64,000 nt of DNA from Oscillospiraceae bacterium (lineage in GTDB: Bacteria > Bacillota > Clostridia > Oscillospirales > JAAYXM01): NCBI GenBank assembly GCA_015068085.1, contig SVLF01000006.1, positions 1 to 64,000 of the forward strand. The letters are read 5' to 3'. The notes under the pieces were generated by a model. That model searched no databases and had not been told where the DNA came from. It saw nothing but the letters and a program-made list of their open reading frames with translations. Every line of letters starts with the position of its first letter. Positions within the stretch are counted from its first letter, which is position 1. Positions 25,620 through 35,000 of the stretch are shown piece by piece. A program made the translations under genes and the position numbers.

Positions 25620-26993
25620 ATGAGCAAAATGTGGGCCGGAAGAACTTCCGGAATTACAGACAGCATCGCGGATGATTTTAATTCCTCCATCCGCTTTGAC
25701 TGCAAAATGTACCGTCAGGATATCCGAGGGAGTATGGCGCATGCGCTTATGCTCGGCGCACAGGGCATTATAACAAAGGATGAAGCAGACACGCTTATTG
25801 CAGGTCTTGAAGGGATACTGAACGATTTAGACTCCGGTGCGCTCGAATTTGATATGTCCTGCGAAGACATCCATATGTTCGTTGAGCAGGTGCTTACCGA
25901 GCGCCTTGGCGATGTAGGCAAGAAGCTCCACACCGCACGAAGCCGCAATGACCAGGTAGCAGTTGATTTGCGTATGTATCTCCGCGATGAGGTTGATGAA
26001 ATCAGCGGGCTTATCCGAGATGTTATCGCTGCGCTCGTTTCTCAGGCTGAGAAATATAAGAGCGCGATTATGCCGGGATATACGCACCTTCAGCGCGCAC
26101 AGCCGATAACCTTTGGGCATCATCTTATGGCATACGCCATGATGCTTCTGCGCGACATCGACCGTCTTTCCGACTGCAGAAGGAGAATGAACGTCTCCCC
26201 CATCGGATGCTGTGCACTTGCAGGGACGACTTATAACACCGACAGACGCTTAGAGGCACGCGAGCTTGCATTTGATGATATTATGCTCAACAGCCTTGAC
26301 GGCGTTTCTGACCGCGACTATTGCATAGAGCTTGCAAGTGCTCTTTCAACCCTTATGATGCACCTCTCGCGCATGAGCGAGGAAATTATCCTCTGGGCAA
26401 GCTGGGAATTCAAGTTCGTTGAGCTTTCGGATGCTTACACCACCGGTTCCTCAATAATGCCGCAAAAGAAAAACCCGGATATGGCAGAGCTTATCCGTGG
26501 AAAGACAGGCAGAGTTTACGGTGACCTTATGGCATTGCTTACGGTACTCAAGGGCATTCCGCTTGCGTATAACAAGGATATGCAGGAGGACAAGGAAAGC
26601 ATTTTCGATGCGGTTGAAACCGCCGGGATGTGCCTTAAAGTTCTCGCTCCGATGCTTGAGACAATGAAGCCGATACCTGAGAATATGAAGCGTGCCGCAC
26701 AGAAGGGCTTTATAAACGCGACAGACCTTGCAGATTATCTTGTAAAGAAAAACCTTCCGTTTCGAAGCGCATACAAGATTTCCGGTCAGCTTGTTGCAAA
26801 GTGCATTGCCGAAGGAAAGGTTTTAGAAGAGCTTACCATTTCGGAATACAAGGAATTCTCAGAGCTTTTCGAGGAGGATCTGTACAACGAAATAAGCCTT
26901 GAAACCTGCGTTGAAAAGCGCATTTCCGAAGGCGGAACAAGCGTTAAATCCGTGGAAGCTCAGATTGAATATGTAAAAAGCAAAATAAAATAA
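25620..26993 (+). CDS. argH: Argininosuccinate lyase
   Basis: Cleaves argininosuccinate to arginine and fumarate, the last step of arginine synthesis. The start MSKMWAGRTSG follows the argG stop by 4 bases, giving 457 residues. Family motifs: TARSRNDQVA near residue 108, YTHLQRAQP near 155 (catalytic His), and the fumarase/lyase signature GSSIMPQKKNPD near 278. It matches the family in length. It is followed by a good terminator. Confidence 0.97.
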   Translation: MSKMWAGRTSGITDSIADDFNSSIRFDCKMYRQDIRGSMAHALMLGAQGIITKDEADTLIAGLEGILNDLDSGALEFDMSCEDIHMFVEQVLTERLGDVGKKLHTARSRNDQVAVDLRMYLRDEVDEISGLIRDVIAALVSQAEKYKSAIMPGYTHLQRAQPITFGHHLMAYAMMLLRDIDRLSDCRRRMNVSPIGCCALAGTTYNTDRRLEARELAFDDIMLNSLDGVSDRDYCIELASALSTLMMHLSRMSEEIILWASWEFKFVELSDAYTTGSSIMPQKKNPDMAELIRGKTGRVYGDLMALLTVLKGIPLAYNKDMQEDKESIFDAVETAGMCLKVLAPMLETMKPIPENMKRAAQKGFINATDLADYLVKKNLPFRSAYKISGQLVAKCIAEGKVLEELTISEYKEFSELFEEDLYNEISLETCVEKRISEGGTSVKSVEAQIEYVKSKIK

Positions 26994-27009
26994 GATAAAG
27001 TAAAGAATT

Positions 27010-27052
27010 ACACCGCACAAAAGGCTTTTGCTTTCTGTGCGGTGTGTTTTTC
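27010..27052 (+). terminator. Terminator of argGH
   Basis: A 10-bp stem ACACCGCACA/TGTGCGGTGT followed by a T-rich tract. Confidence 0.85.
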
Positions 27053-27097
27053 ATTTTTTAAACGGTCAGAGCTCTCAAAGCCGTCCTGCCCATTCTC

Positions 27098-29887
27098 TTA
27101 CCGTGCCTGCGACGGACGCAGCGCGATGAAGATATCCTTATCTGCCATAAAGAGCTTTGTGAGTTCTTCTTCAACGTTTTCATATATTATATATTCCGTC
27201 TTTCCGTCTGTTGCTTTTGCAGAGAGAAGCTTTTCTCCATCGTACACCATAACCGTTATAACCGAAAAATCACTTGTCATTCCTGTGAGGGTTCTATTCT
27301 TTGCCGTTGCCCATATAATTATATCTCCGGTTTCGAGATATTCTTTTCTGATTTCCTTAATACAGTTATCCGCATAATTCCATTTATTTTCTTCTCCTGC
27401 ATAAAACCTTCTTCCGCCCCAAACTCCATCTATAAGCATTGCCTTGATACTTTCATATTCCGGTGCAGGCTCATCTTTAAATTCAAACATATTGGTCTGC
27501 TTTACATATTTTTCCGTGCTCATCAGAAGTGAGTTCTCCGGCATAAGCGGATTAATCCTGAAAAGATTTCTCAAAATATCCTCAGCTGACGGAAGCTTTG
27601 TATCTTCTCCTGCTTTTTTTAAAATATTTTCTGCAAAATCGGTGTTTGTGCCAAGCTCCGGCAGCTCGCTTTCCTCAATGGAAGGTATCGCATTCAGCTT
27701 TTCTCCGCCGACCGTATTTTTGATGACGTTTGAAGGAATGTTATCAACCATTCCGCCGTCATTTACGATTACAGAACCCGGGTCTGCAGTTACTTTAACC
27801 TTATAGCCAAAGCTTCGCTTTTCTCCTGACTTGATATCATCCAAACTCCAAGTTATGACGCCATTCTTATATTCTCCTCCGCCTATGATTGAGCCTTCAA
27901 CAAGTTCTGTGCCTTCGGGAATTGTTTCTGTAACCTTGATTCCGCTATATACAACCTTACTGTGATCTGCGTTATATATCTCGTCATAGATTATATCCTC
28001 GGTGATTTTCGATACACTTGTTGCCAATCTGTCCGTCTCATTTGCAACGACAATTTTATATGTAAGCTCACCGCCGTAAAGGGCCGTTCCATATGATGTG
28101 ATATCAACGGTCCTGTCTATACTCATCGCCGGATACTTTATACGGCTCTTTGCCTTTTCCGGAATGCTCACATTCTTTACAATGTCGTTACCGGGATCGT
28201 CATCATACCCTTCCTCTACAAAAAAATCGAGAGGACGTAAATGAATTACCGACGAGATATTCTTTGAATTAAACGGATACGGATGAATACGTATTGCCTG
28301 AACCGCTCCGTTTGCCTCCTCCTTGTCTATTCCCGTTTTTGTATCTATCTTATATCCCGAACAGTCAAGAATTCTTCCGTTTCCTACATAAAGAAGTGCG
28401 TGAAGATTTGTGACTATAAAATCACCCGGACGCATAACCTCATCTCTGTTTTCAAGATGCGGATACAAATATTTTTCCCTTGCTTCATCCGGAGTTAAGA
28501 GATTGCCTTCTGCATCATAATACGAGTAATGAGTTTCTCCCTCAAACCCGTCATCTTTGAACGTAAGACCGGTTGTGTAATCCGTAAACGAACCGGATTC
28601 GAACAATCCATATCCGGTAAAAAGCTGTGTGTTACTTTCATAAGACTCTTTATACTTATCAAAATTAATCCAACGAAGCTGTGCCGCGTCCATATCTCTG
28701 TCTGTAATCGGCTCGTTGACCTTGCTGTCGCACGTCTGCGTATATTCCTGATTATCACCCGTCCTGAAAGCTTCGGTCGTCGTAAGTCCCAGCGGACGTC
28801 TTGTCCCTTCCCACAGAATTTCCATTCCGGCACCTTCGTAATAGCACTGATACGCATAATCCGAGCAAACTGAATATAAACATTTATCCGATGTTGCCTC
28901 TTCCGGCGGAGTCAGCGTCGATAAGCGGCTTGTTCCTCCCACATACGGAAACAATTCCGAGAGATATGTTGAATCGTACTGCACATACGGATTTTTCACA
29001 TAATATGCGAGAGCCGTAGCAACAACAGCCTCTTCGACATCGCCTCGCGTGGTAATTTTGCTGCCCGCGGGTGCAACCTCTTTTTTTGTTTTGCGGCACA
29101 GCGTGCAGGTATATGTAATCTCACCGTTTTTGTTGCTCTCCGCTTTCTTGGTGAGCTCACCGTCGTTCCACTTATGCGGATTCTTCTCGGTATGTTTTGC
29201 ATCAGAAGCACATATTCTTGCGCACGTTCCGTCTCCGTTGTCTGTCCACCCTGACCATACGCATATGTGCTTTTCAAGAAGTTTTCCTATTGCAGCAGCC
29301 GCTTCTCCGCGCGTGATGCTCTTCTTCGGGAAGAGATTTTTTTCGTCCGCATCAAAGATGATCCCCTCGGAAACCGCCCACGCGACAGCGGTTACGGAAT
29401 CCTTGGAAATTTCGGTTGCGTCTGCGTAATCATCAAGCAAAACACCGGTATTCGCCCTGCATTTTCCCGTAAGCTTTGCCCAATTGTACATAAAATACGC
29501 CGCATGCTCACGATCCACCGCTTTACCTACGCCAAAGCTTTTGTCGGAATATATTTTGGCTATTCCGTTTTCATACGCCCATTTTACAGCTTCTTCATAG
29601 TATGCGCCTGCGGCTATGTCCGTAATCCCAGCTTCCGCTTCACTCTTTTTCAGCTCATCGGCACGCCACAAAAGCGTTATAAACTGCTCTCGTGTAATTG
29701 TATCGTAATATCCGAATTTTCCGTTGCCATATCCCTCTATAATCTTCTTTTCTGCAAGCTTTGAAATATACTCCTTTGCCGCGTCATTTTCGCCCACATC
29801 CGAAAAGACCGGAAGCTCCGCCGCAGCAATGCCCGCAAGCATACTGCAAAGCAAAAACACAGCCGTAAGTTTTTTCAAAATCCTCAT
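27098..29887 (-). CDS. SLH-domain surface protein with an NlpC/P60-like domain
   Basis: A 929-residue secreted protein. A signal peptide (about 1-23) is followed by three S-layer-homology repeats (about 24-215, e.g. ITREQFITLLWRADEL, ITRGEAAAAIGKLL) that anchor it to the cell wall. A Cys-rich Trp/Gly segment (HICVWSGWTDNGDGTC) follows. Next comes a possible cysteine-peptidase region with Cys in YSVCSDYAYQCYYEGAG and His in HALLYVGNGRILDCSG, an NlpC/P60-like arrangement. The C-terminal part has a DUF11-like beta-sandwich (VTETIPEGTELVEGSIIGGG). It likely trims peptidoglycan or other peptides at the surface. It lies 76 bases after SBP1 on the same strand. The peptidase assignment is inference. 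Confidence 0.75.
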   Translation of the reverse strand: MRILKKLTAVFLLCSMLAGIAAAELPVFSDVGENDAAKEYISKLAEKKIIEGYGNGKFGYYDTITREQFITLLWRADELKKSEAEAGITDIAAGAYYEEAVKWAYENGIAKIYSDKSFGVGKAVDREHAAYFMYNWAKLTGKCRANTGVLLDDYADATEISKDSVTAVAWAVSEGIIFDADEKNLFPKKSITRGEAAAAIGKLLEKHICVWSGWTDNGDGTCARICASDAKHTEKNPHKWNDGELTKKAESNKNGEITYTCTLCRKTKKEVAPAGSKITTRGDVEEAVVATALAYYVKNPYVQYDSTYLSELFPYVGGTSRLSTLTPPEEATSDKCLYSVCSDYAYQCYYEGAGMEILWEGTRRPLGLTTTEAFRTGDNQEYTQTCDSKVNEPITDRDMDAAQLRWINFDKYKESYESNTQLFTGYGLFESGSFTDYTTGLTFKDDGFEGETHYSYYDAEGNLLTPDEAREKYLYPHLENRDEVMRPGDFIVTNLHALLYVGNGRILDCSGYKIDTKTGIDKEEANGAVQAIRIHPYPFNSKNISSVIHLRPLDFFVEEGYDDDPGNDIVKNVSIPEKAKSRIKYPAMSIDRTVDITSYGTALYGGELTYKIVVANETDRLATSVSKITEDIIYDEIYNADHSKVVYSGIKVTETIPEGTELVEGSIIGGGEYKNGVITWSLDDIKSGEKRSFGYKVKVTADPGSVIVNDGGMVDNIPSNVIKNTVGGEKLNAIPSIEESELPELGTNTDFAENILKKAGEDTKLPSAEDILRNLFRINPLMPENSLLMSTEKYVKQTNMFEFKDEPAPEYESIKAMLIDGVWGGRRFYAGEENKWNYADNCIKEIRKEYLETGDIIIWATAKNRTLTGMTSDFSVITVMVYDGEKLLSAKATDGKTEYIIYENVEEELTKLFMADKDIFIALRPSQAR

Positions 29888-29928
29888 AAATCACACAACT
29901 CCTTTTTTCTTAAATCCAACTCGAAATC

Positions 29929-29956
29929 AACCGGACGGAGGAACTCCCGTCCGGTT
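29929..29956 (-). terminator. Hairpin after SBP1
   Basis: A 10-bp stem AACCGGACGG/CCGTCCGGTT, 7 bases beyond the SBP1 stop. There is no strong U-tract, so read-through to the SLH/NlpC-like gene is possible. Confidence 0.5.
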
Positions 29957-29963
29957 GCTATTT

Positions 29964-31523
29964 TTACTTTATCCTTTTGTATGCTTCATCGTAAATTGCA
30001 AGAATCTCGTCAATCGGTTGCTCAGCAAGCTCTGCCTGGAACTTATCCCATTCGGACATCGGGCGCTGTCCGAGAACAAATTTCTGAAGGTTTTCCTCCA
30101 CAAATGTATTAAGCGATGTGTTGTAATCGGCAAGCATTTCAGCCTCGGCAGATGACATACTCATATATGTGGTAGGCTCAAGCTCCGGAAGTGTGTGTTC
30201 AAGCACAAAGTCTGTTGTTGCTGCCTGCTCCTCTGACATACACGCCTCTGCGGCTGCAGGATCGATGCGGAGATATGAACCGATTGTCTGAAAACCGTAA
30301 AGAATCTGGGCATTGTTCTCATTTTCCGGGAAAATGAAACGCTTCTTGCCGTCAACAACCTCGTAAGTCTCACCTTCCTTGCCCCACGAAACAATCTCAC
30401 TTCCTTCGTCGGAGTAGAACCAGTTGATGTATCTCATTGCATTTGCAATACTTGCCTCATCACCGGTATTCGGGACAGCCATGCCTGTTGGGTCGTTATT
30501 GAACTTGTTCATCATTGCAACACCGAGTCCGTTTTCCGCCTTCGGAGGCTTCATCGCCGCAATTGTATATTCAGGATTTTTCCCTCTTCCGATATTGTTG
30601 AAGAAGTCAATACGAATCTGATACTCCGGCATTATAAATCCACGGTCAGTGGACATGAGCTCCTGCCACGAGGTTGCGCTGATTGTGAAGAAATCCTGAG
30701 GAAGCAGCTTTTCATCTACCATCTTTTTAAGAAACTCCACTATTTCACGCATTACCGGTTCGCTTGCACCGTAGCACCACTTCTCATTTTCAAAATCATA
30801 GTATGCGCCGTAACGGAAATATGGTTTCCACGACGGTCCCATAACGTTTATATTGGACATTCCCGAACGCAAGCAGAACGGATAGGAATCCGGATAAAGT
30901 TCCTTAAGTTTCTTTGAGACAGTGTAAAGCTCATCAATCGTTTCAGGAGTCTTTATATTATGCTTTTCAAGTATATCCTTGCGGTAGAGCCAGCCACGGA
31001 TATTCTTTGAGCGTTCCATACCGTAAATCGGAGTGTAATAAACCTTTCCGTCGATACCCTTACGTGTATTCTTCATCCACTGCTCGTTCTCAGGACGGGA
31101 GTTCCAGAACGCATTATAATCAGGAAGGAATTCTTCATAATCATCGAACGCTACAAATGCCCCCTGCTCACTATAGTCTGAAAGCTTACTTGGCTTACTC
31201 ATAAAACCAAATACATCCGGCAAGCTATCCGGAGTTGCCATTACAAGCGTAAACTTTGTTCCGAAATCAGATGACGGAATTGCGTTTACGTTTATCGTTC
31301 CGCCGATAGATTCCTTTATGTACTCCCATACCTTCCAGTTTTCATCATACGGCCAGGATGCGTGGCTTGCGATGGTGATGTCAAGTACTGCATCATCGGG
31401 AATTGCTTTGCCTTCGGGAATGTCGTATGAAATGTCTGAGTTTCCTGCTCCGGTGTTACCTCCGCACGCGCAAAGCGCAAGCAGCATAACTGTTGCGAGA
31501 GTTAATGCGATTAGTTTTTTCAT
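29964..31523 (-). CDS. Extracellular solute-binding lipoprotein SBP1
   Basis: A 519-residue family-1 solute-binding protein of an ABC importer. The N-terminal lipoprotein signal ends in the lipobox LALCAC (Cys about 20), so it is tethered outside the membrane. The mature part shows the two-lobed binding-protein pattern (SHASWPYDENWKVWEYI, LYRKDILEKHNIKTPET, DRGFIMPEYQIRIDFFNN). Size and features resemble LplA/YtcQ-type oligosaccharide binders; the ligand is unknown. It is closely similar along its length to SBP2 (46292-47854) and SBP3 (61729-63267). It lies downstream of the giant lyase gene; no permease or ATPase is nearby. Confidence 0.9.
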   Translation of the reverse strand: MKKLIALTLATVMLLALCACGGNTGAGNSDISYDIPEGKAIPDDAVLDITIASHASWPYDENWKVWEYIKESIGGTINVNAIPSSDFGTKFTLVMATPDSLPDVFGFMSKPSKLSDYSEQGAFVAFDDYEEFLPDYNAFWNSRPENEQWMKNTRKGIDGKVYYTPIYGMERSKNIRGWLYRKDILEKHNIKTPETIDELYTVSKKLKELYPDSYPFCLRSGMSNINVMGPSWKPYFRYGAYYDFENEKWCYGASEPVMREIVEFLKKMVDEKLLPQDFFTISATSWQELMSTDRGFIMPEYQIRIDFFNNIGRGKNPEYTIAAMKPPKAENGLGVAMMNKFNNDPTGMAVPNTGDEASIANAMRYINWFYSDEGSEIVSWGKEGETYEVVDGKKRFIFPENENNAQILYGFQTIGSYLRIDPAAAEACMSEEQAATTDFVLEHTLPELEPTTYMSMSSAEAEMLADYNTSLNTFVEENLQKFVLGQRPMSEWDKFQAELAEQPIDEILAIYDEAYKRIK

Positions 31524-31554
31524 TTTGAAGTTACCTCCTTAGTTTTTTGTTTAT

Positions 31555-31576
31555 ATTAACACATAGGTGTGTTAAT
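31555..31576 (-). promoter_or_regulatory. Perfect dyad upstream of SBP1
   Basis: ATTAACAC-ATAGGT-GTGTTAAT, an 8-bp perfect inverted repeat 32-53 bases upstream of the SBP1 ATG. It could be an operator for a dimeric repressor or a small RNA hairpin. No convincing -35/-10 pair was seen nearby. Confidence 0.4.
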
Positions 31577-31587
31577 CGTTTTTTCGT

Positions 31588-31660
31588 TTGCGGAGACCCG
31601 CAAACAGGCTTGCCCTGCCGGGCGGGGTTTTTCAAAGGGGTTCTCTTGCGAACCCCTTTG
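31588..31660. repeat. Stacked GC-rich hairpins between the giant lyase and SBP1
   Basis: GTTTGCGG/CCGCAAAC (31588-31607), then CAAAGGGGTT/AACCCCTTTG (31633-31660). The second hairpin is the leading edge of repeat R2 copy A. They lie in the 546-base gap 31524-32069, which contains no gene I can support. Confidence 0.6.
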
Positions 31661-31839
31661 GATCCCCACGCTTTTGCCGCTGCCCGCGCACCGGATAAAT
31701 CATCGCGCTTATCACAGAGACTTGCGTAAACGGCAAAATTGAAATTTTGCCCACGCCGTCTTTTCTGTGATTTCGCTGTGATTTATTCCCGCTTGGCGCG
31801 AAAGGCGGCAATACTAAACAAGAACGTTTTAGGTTTCCG
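31633..31839. repeat. Intergenic repeat R2, copy A (downstream of the giant lyase)
   Basis: It begins with the hairpin at 31633-31660. The following segment from CCACGCTTTTG (31666) to about 31839 matches the segment 41236-41407 at most positions and in the same orientation. Shared stretches include GCGCACCGGATAAAT, ATCACAGAGACTTGCGTAAA and GCCCACGCCGTCTTTTCTGT. It includes the small dyad CAAAATT-GAAATTTTG. It codes for nothing obvious. The two copies flank the 9-kb lyase gene as direct repeats. Confidence 0.8.
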
Positions 31840-31971
31840 TGGGGTATGCAGCCCCCACACGCCCTATTCCACGTACTGCTTTCCGTCGTTGCGTGCGGAG
31901 GGGTTAAAAGGGGAGGTTTCCTTGCGCCACGGGAGTTGGCGCGCGAGTTCTCCCCTTTTTCGCGTTCTTTG

Positions 31972-32001
31972 CTTACTTTCTTGGCGAAACAAGAAAGTAA
32001 G
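31972..32001. repeat. Perfect 12-bp inverted repeat downstream of the giant lyase
   Basis: CTTACTTTCTTG-GCGAAA-CAAGAAAGTAAG, 69 bases beyond the giant lyase stop. It is followed (minus-strand direction) by another large hairpin with GGGGAG/CTCCCC arms near 31910-31958. It may terminate or protect the long mRNA. Similar elements are, from memory, common between genes in gut Clostridia. Confidence 0.65.
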
Positions 32002-32069
32002 AACCCCTTCGGGAATTTGCCGAAAACAAAAGAATTCATTCCTTCAACCGCAGGCGAAAAATAGCTTTT

Positions 32070-35000
32070 TTACTTTATGTAATCTAAAATCCTCTTGATA
32101 AGTACTGCAACCTCTGCGCGAGTGGTGTAATCCGTCGGGGCGATGCGGTTGTTCTTGCCGTTGACGAGGTCTGCGCCGATGAGGGCGGTGACTGCTTCGC
32201 GTGCGTAATCTGCGACGGTGCCAAAGTCCTCGTAGTTAGGTTCGTCATAAATGTCGAACTTCACATCAAGTTTCTGCAATGCACGGTAGACTATTACCAT
32301 CATATCCTGGCGGGTTATCGTATTACGCGGGGCAAACTTGTTATCACCGATGCCGTTTACAATACCGCTGTTTCGTGCTATCGCAAGCTCCGGTGCGAAG
32401 TAATCATTTGCCGATACGTCTGCAAAGTTCTCGGTATTTTCACTTTCAAGCTTGAATGCACGGACAAGAAGCAGTGCAAAATCAGCTCTTGTTATATTGT
32501 TCGCCGGAGAGAATGTGCTTGCAGATGTACCCTTTATAATTCCGGCTGTCGCAAGGGTGTTTATCGCATCCTCTGCCCAGGCGTGGTTGCCAAGATCGGT
32601 GAATTGCGGTTTTTCCACCTCATCCGCCTCGCCTACGCTCGGCACCTTCTCCTCAAGGAGAAGGCTTTCATCTTCATCAGTTTTGTCGGATGTGTCGGAT
32701 TCATCGGTCTTGGTTTCATCATCCGGTTTGTCGGTCGGTGCGGCACCGCCGCCACCGCCACCGCCACCACCGCCTCCGGCGGGTGTGGCGGTAGTTCCTG
32801 TTCCGGAATTTTCCGTTTTATCTGATGATGTATTTCCGGTTGTCGAACCGTAAACGGTTACGATAAAGTGAACGGTATCAGACATTACGCCGTTATCAAC
32901 CGTTACCGCAACGTGGTTGTCACCCACCTGAGAGCTGTCCGGCTTCCATGTGAGAACTCCGGTTTCGGAATTGAGGCTCATTCCGCGCGGAAGCGTTGTG
33001 CCCGCAAGCGTGTACTCACGGTCGCTTGTAACATTCAGCGGAATATTTATTGAGCTTCCCGCACTTGTTGTGTACTCTCCGGAAACCGAAATTTCCGGCG
33101 CCGCATCAGTCGTGTAAGTAAGCGGAATTCTGTAGGTGTCATCCACCGCAAAGTTCATCACATAATCGCTTCCATCCTCGGTAAGCGAGCGGAAGTATGA
33201 GACGTCTCCCGTTCCTATACGGATGTTATCTTTTGCCTTTTCCGCGCTCTTGATGATGTACGCGCCGTTCTGACCGCCGTCGTTTTCGATGACAATCATT
33301 CTGCCGACAAGCTCTTCCGGAGCTATCTCTTCGTTATATGTTACTTCCATAAAGTTATCAAGAGAGAGCGTATCGGTAAAGCTTACTATCTTACCGGTTA
33401 TAGCAGCATCCTTGTTCTGTATCGCCTCGCCGAGAGTTTTACCGTCGTGGAGATATGTTCTCACAACATCAGTATTATCGTCTGCCGCAACACTGTAAAC
33501 ACCTACAAAGCCCTCAAAATCAAAGAGATTATCAATTCTGTAAGCTGTCTCGTTGTTTGCCGCATATACAACGTAGTCCACGCGTCCGTTTGTAAGCTCA
33601 ACCTTTATCGCGGCAACAGTCTCATTTCTTCCGACTTCCGTTCCGTCGGCATGCTTTACCGGAACGCGGGTAAGCGAGCTTATCTTGCTGCTGTCCTCAT
33701 ATGGCTCGATTACGGAAGTAAAGAGCGTATCAAGGTTCTTTCCGCTTCTGCGGACAAGGAGATAGTCCGTCCATTCCGGGTTCATATCTCTCTGAACCGG
33801 CTGACCGTCGGCAACAGCTACCTCAGATATATTAAAATCGTTAAGCTGAGTAAGCTTTAAGTGGAGATTCCGCTTTCCCTTCAAGGTCTTGCGATAATCT
33901 TTTATCTTGAAGTCTATCGAGAACTCTCCCGTTCCCGGCTCTACGGCACGCTCAACATTTGCAAGCCAGTTATATCCGTTGGTTGCAGTATACTTTACTT
34001 CCTCGCCAAACGGAACGTCAATACCTGCGTAGCTTCCTCGCGGCTGTGCCGCCATATTCACACCCGTCACAACGCTTTCCTCAGACTGGCTGTGGAAGCT
34101 GTAAACATGCTCGTCACCGCCCTTAATGCGGAAGAAATCGAGCGCGTAGGAAACTGTGTCGTCCACATCGATTGAAACAACCGTTCTGCGGTAGATATCC
34201 GTCACACCCGAATATGCGTTGGGTGCATCGGCGTCCATAATCTTGATGCTTCCGGCATCTTCGAAGTGGTATGGGAAGCCTGTTTTCTTTATTCTTGCCT
34301 GTGCCTTGTCATTTACCACAACGGTGTTGTGTGAGATTGTGCTCTCTGTCCAGTTCTCACCCTGAGTTGTACCTGCACCGCCCGATGATGAGAAGTAACC
34401 AAGGTCCGGCGCCATATTAAGGCCAAATGCATCAAGACCGAGATTGAGCGCATCTTTATGCTTATGAGTTGTCGCTGCGCCGCCAAAGTACATCCACCAA
34501 TCACGCATTGTGTTTGTCTGCGTGGGGTTTGTTACCTTATCGTACATGACACCATCACGGAGTGCTGCAAACCCGTAGCCCGTTGCAATTGAACTTTCGG
34601 AGAAATTGTATTCACCATACTGCTCTACAAGCTGTTTTATCTGTTCTTGCGGAGATTCCGGATCTTTTACGAAAATGCCGTAGTGAATTCCGTCAGTCTT
34701 TCCTTGGTTCGTATGCCAGAGAAGCTGAGCGAACATCGGGTCACCCGTAAGCCGCAATCCCTCAAGCCACGAGGAAGTGTATGTCGGGAATGAAACACCC
34801 GCAAAGGTAGCTGAGCTGTCACCGATGTTCGCACCGCGAACACCTGCGAGGATAAGGTCAAGTCCCATATAGAGCATCTTTATAAACTTCGGATTCTTGC
34901 GAAGATTATCTTCATCACGGAGGCCGTCCCAGTTTTCAAGTGCATCAATATACGGAATAAAGTTTGAAACCCACATTGACATATATCCCATTGAAGATTC

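Noticed and set aside
31632-32098. ORFs across the repeat-filled gap (31632-32039 minus, 31739-32098 plus, 31846-32064 plus)
   Set aside because: They lie in repeat R2 and stacked hairpins with no ribosome site and no conserved features.
32740-32785. Gly-codon run in the giant gene as a slippage or frameshift site
   Set aside because: The frame continues on both sides, and the same Gly-rich linker occurs in the window-end SLH protein. Length variation is possible, but no frameshift is seen.
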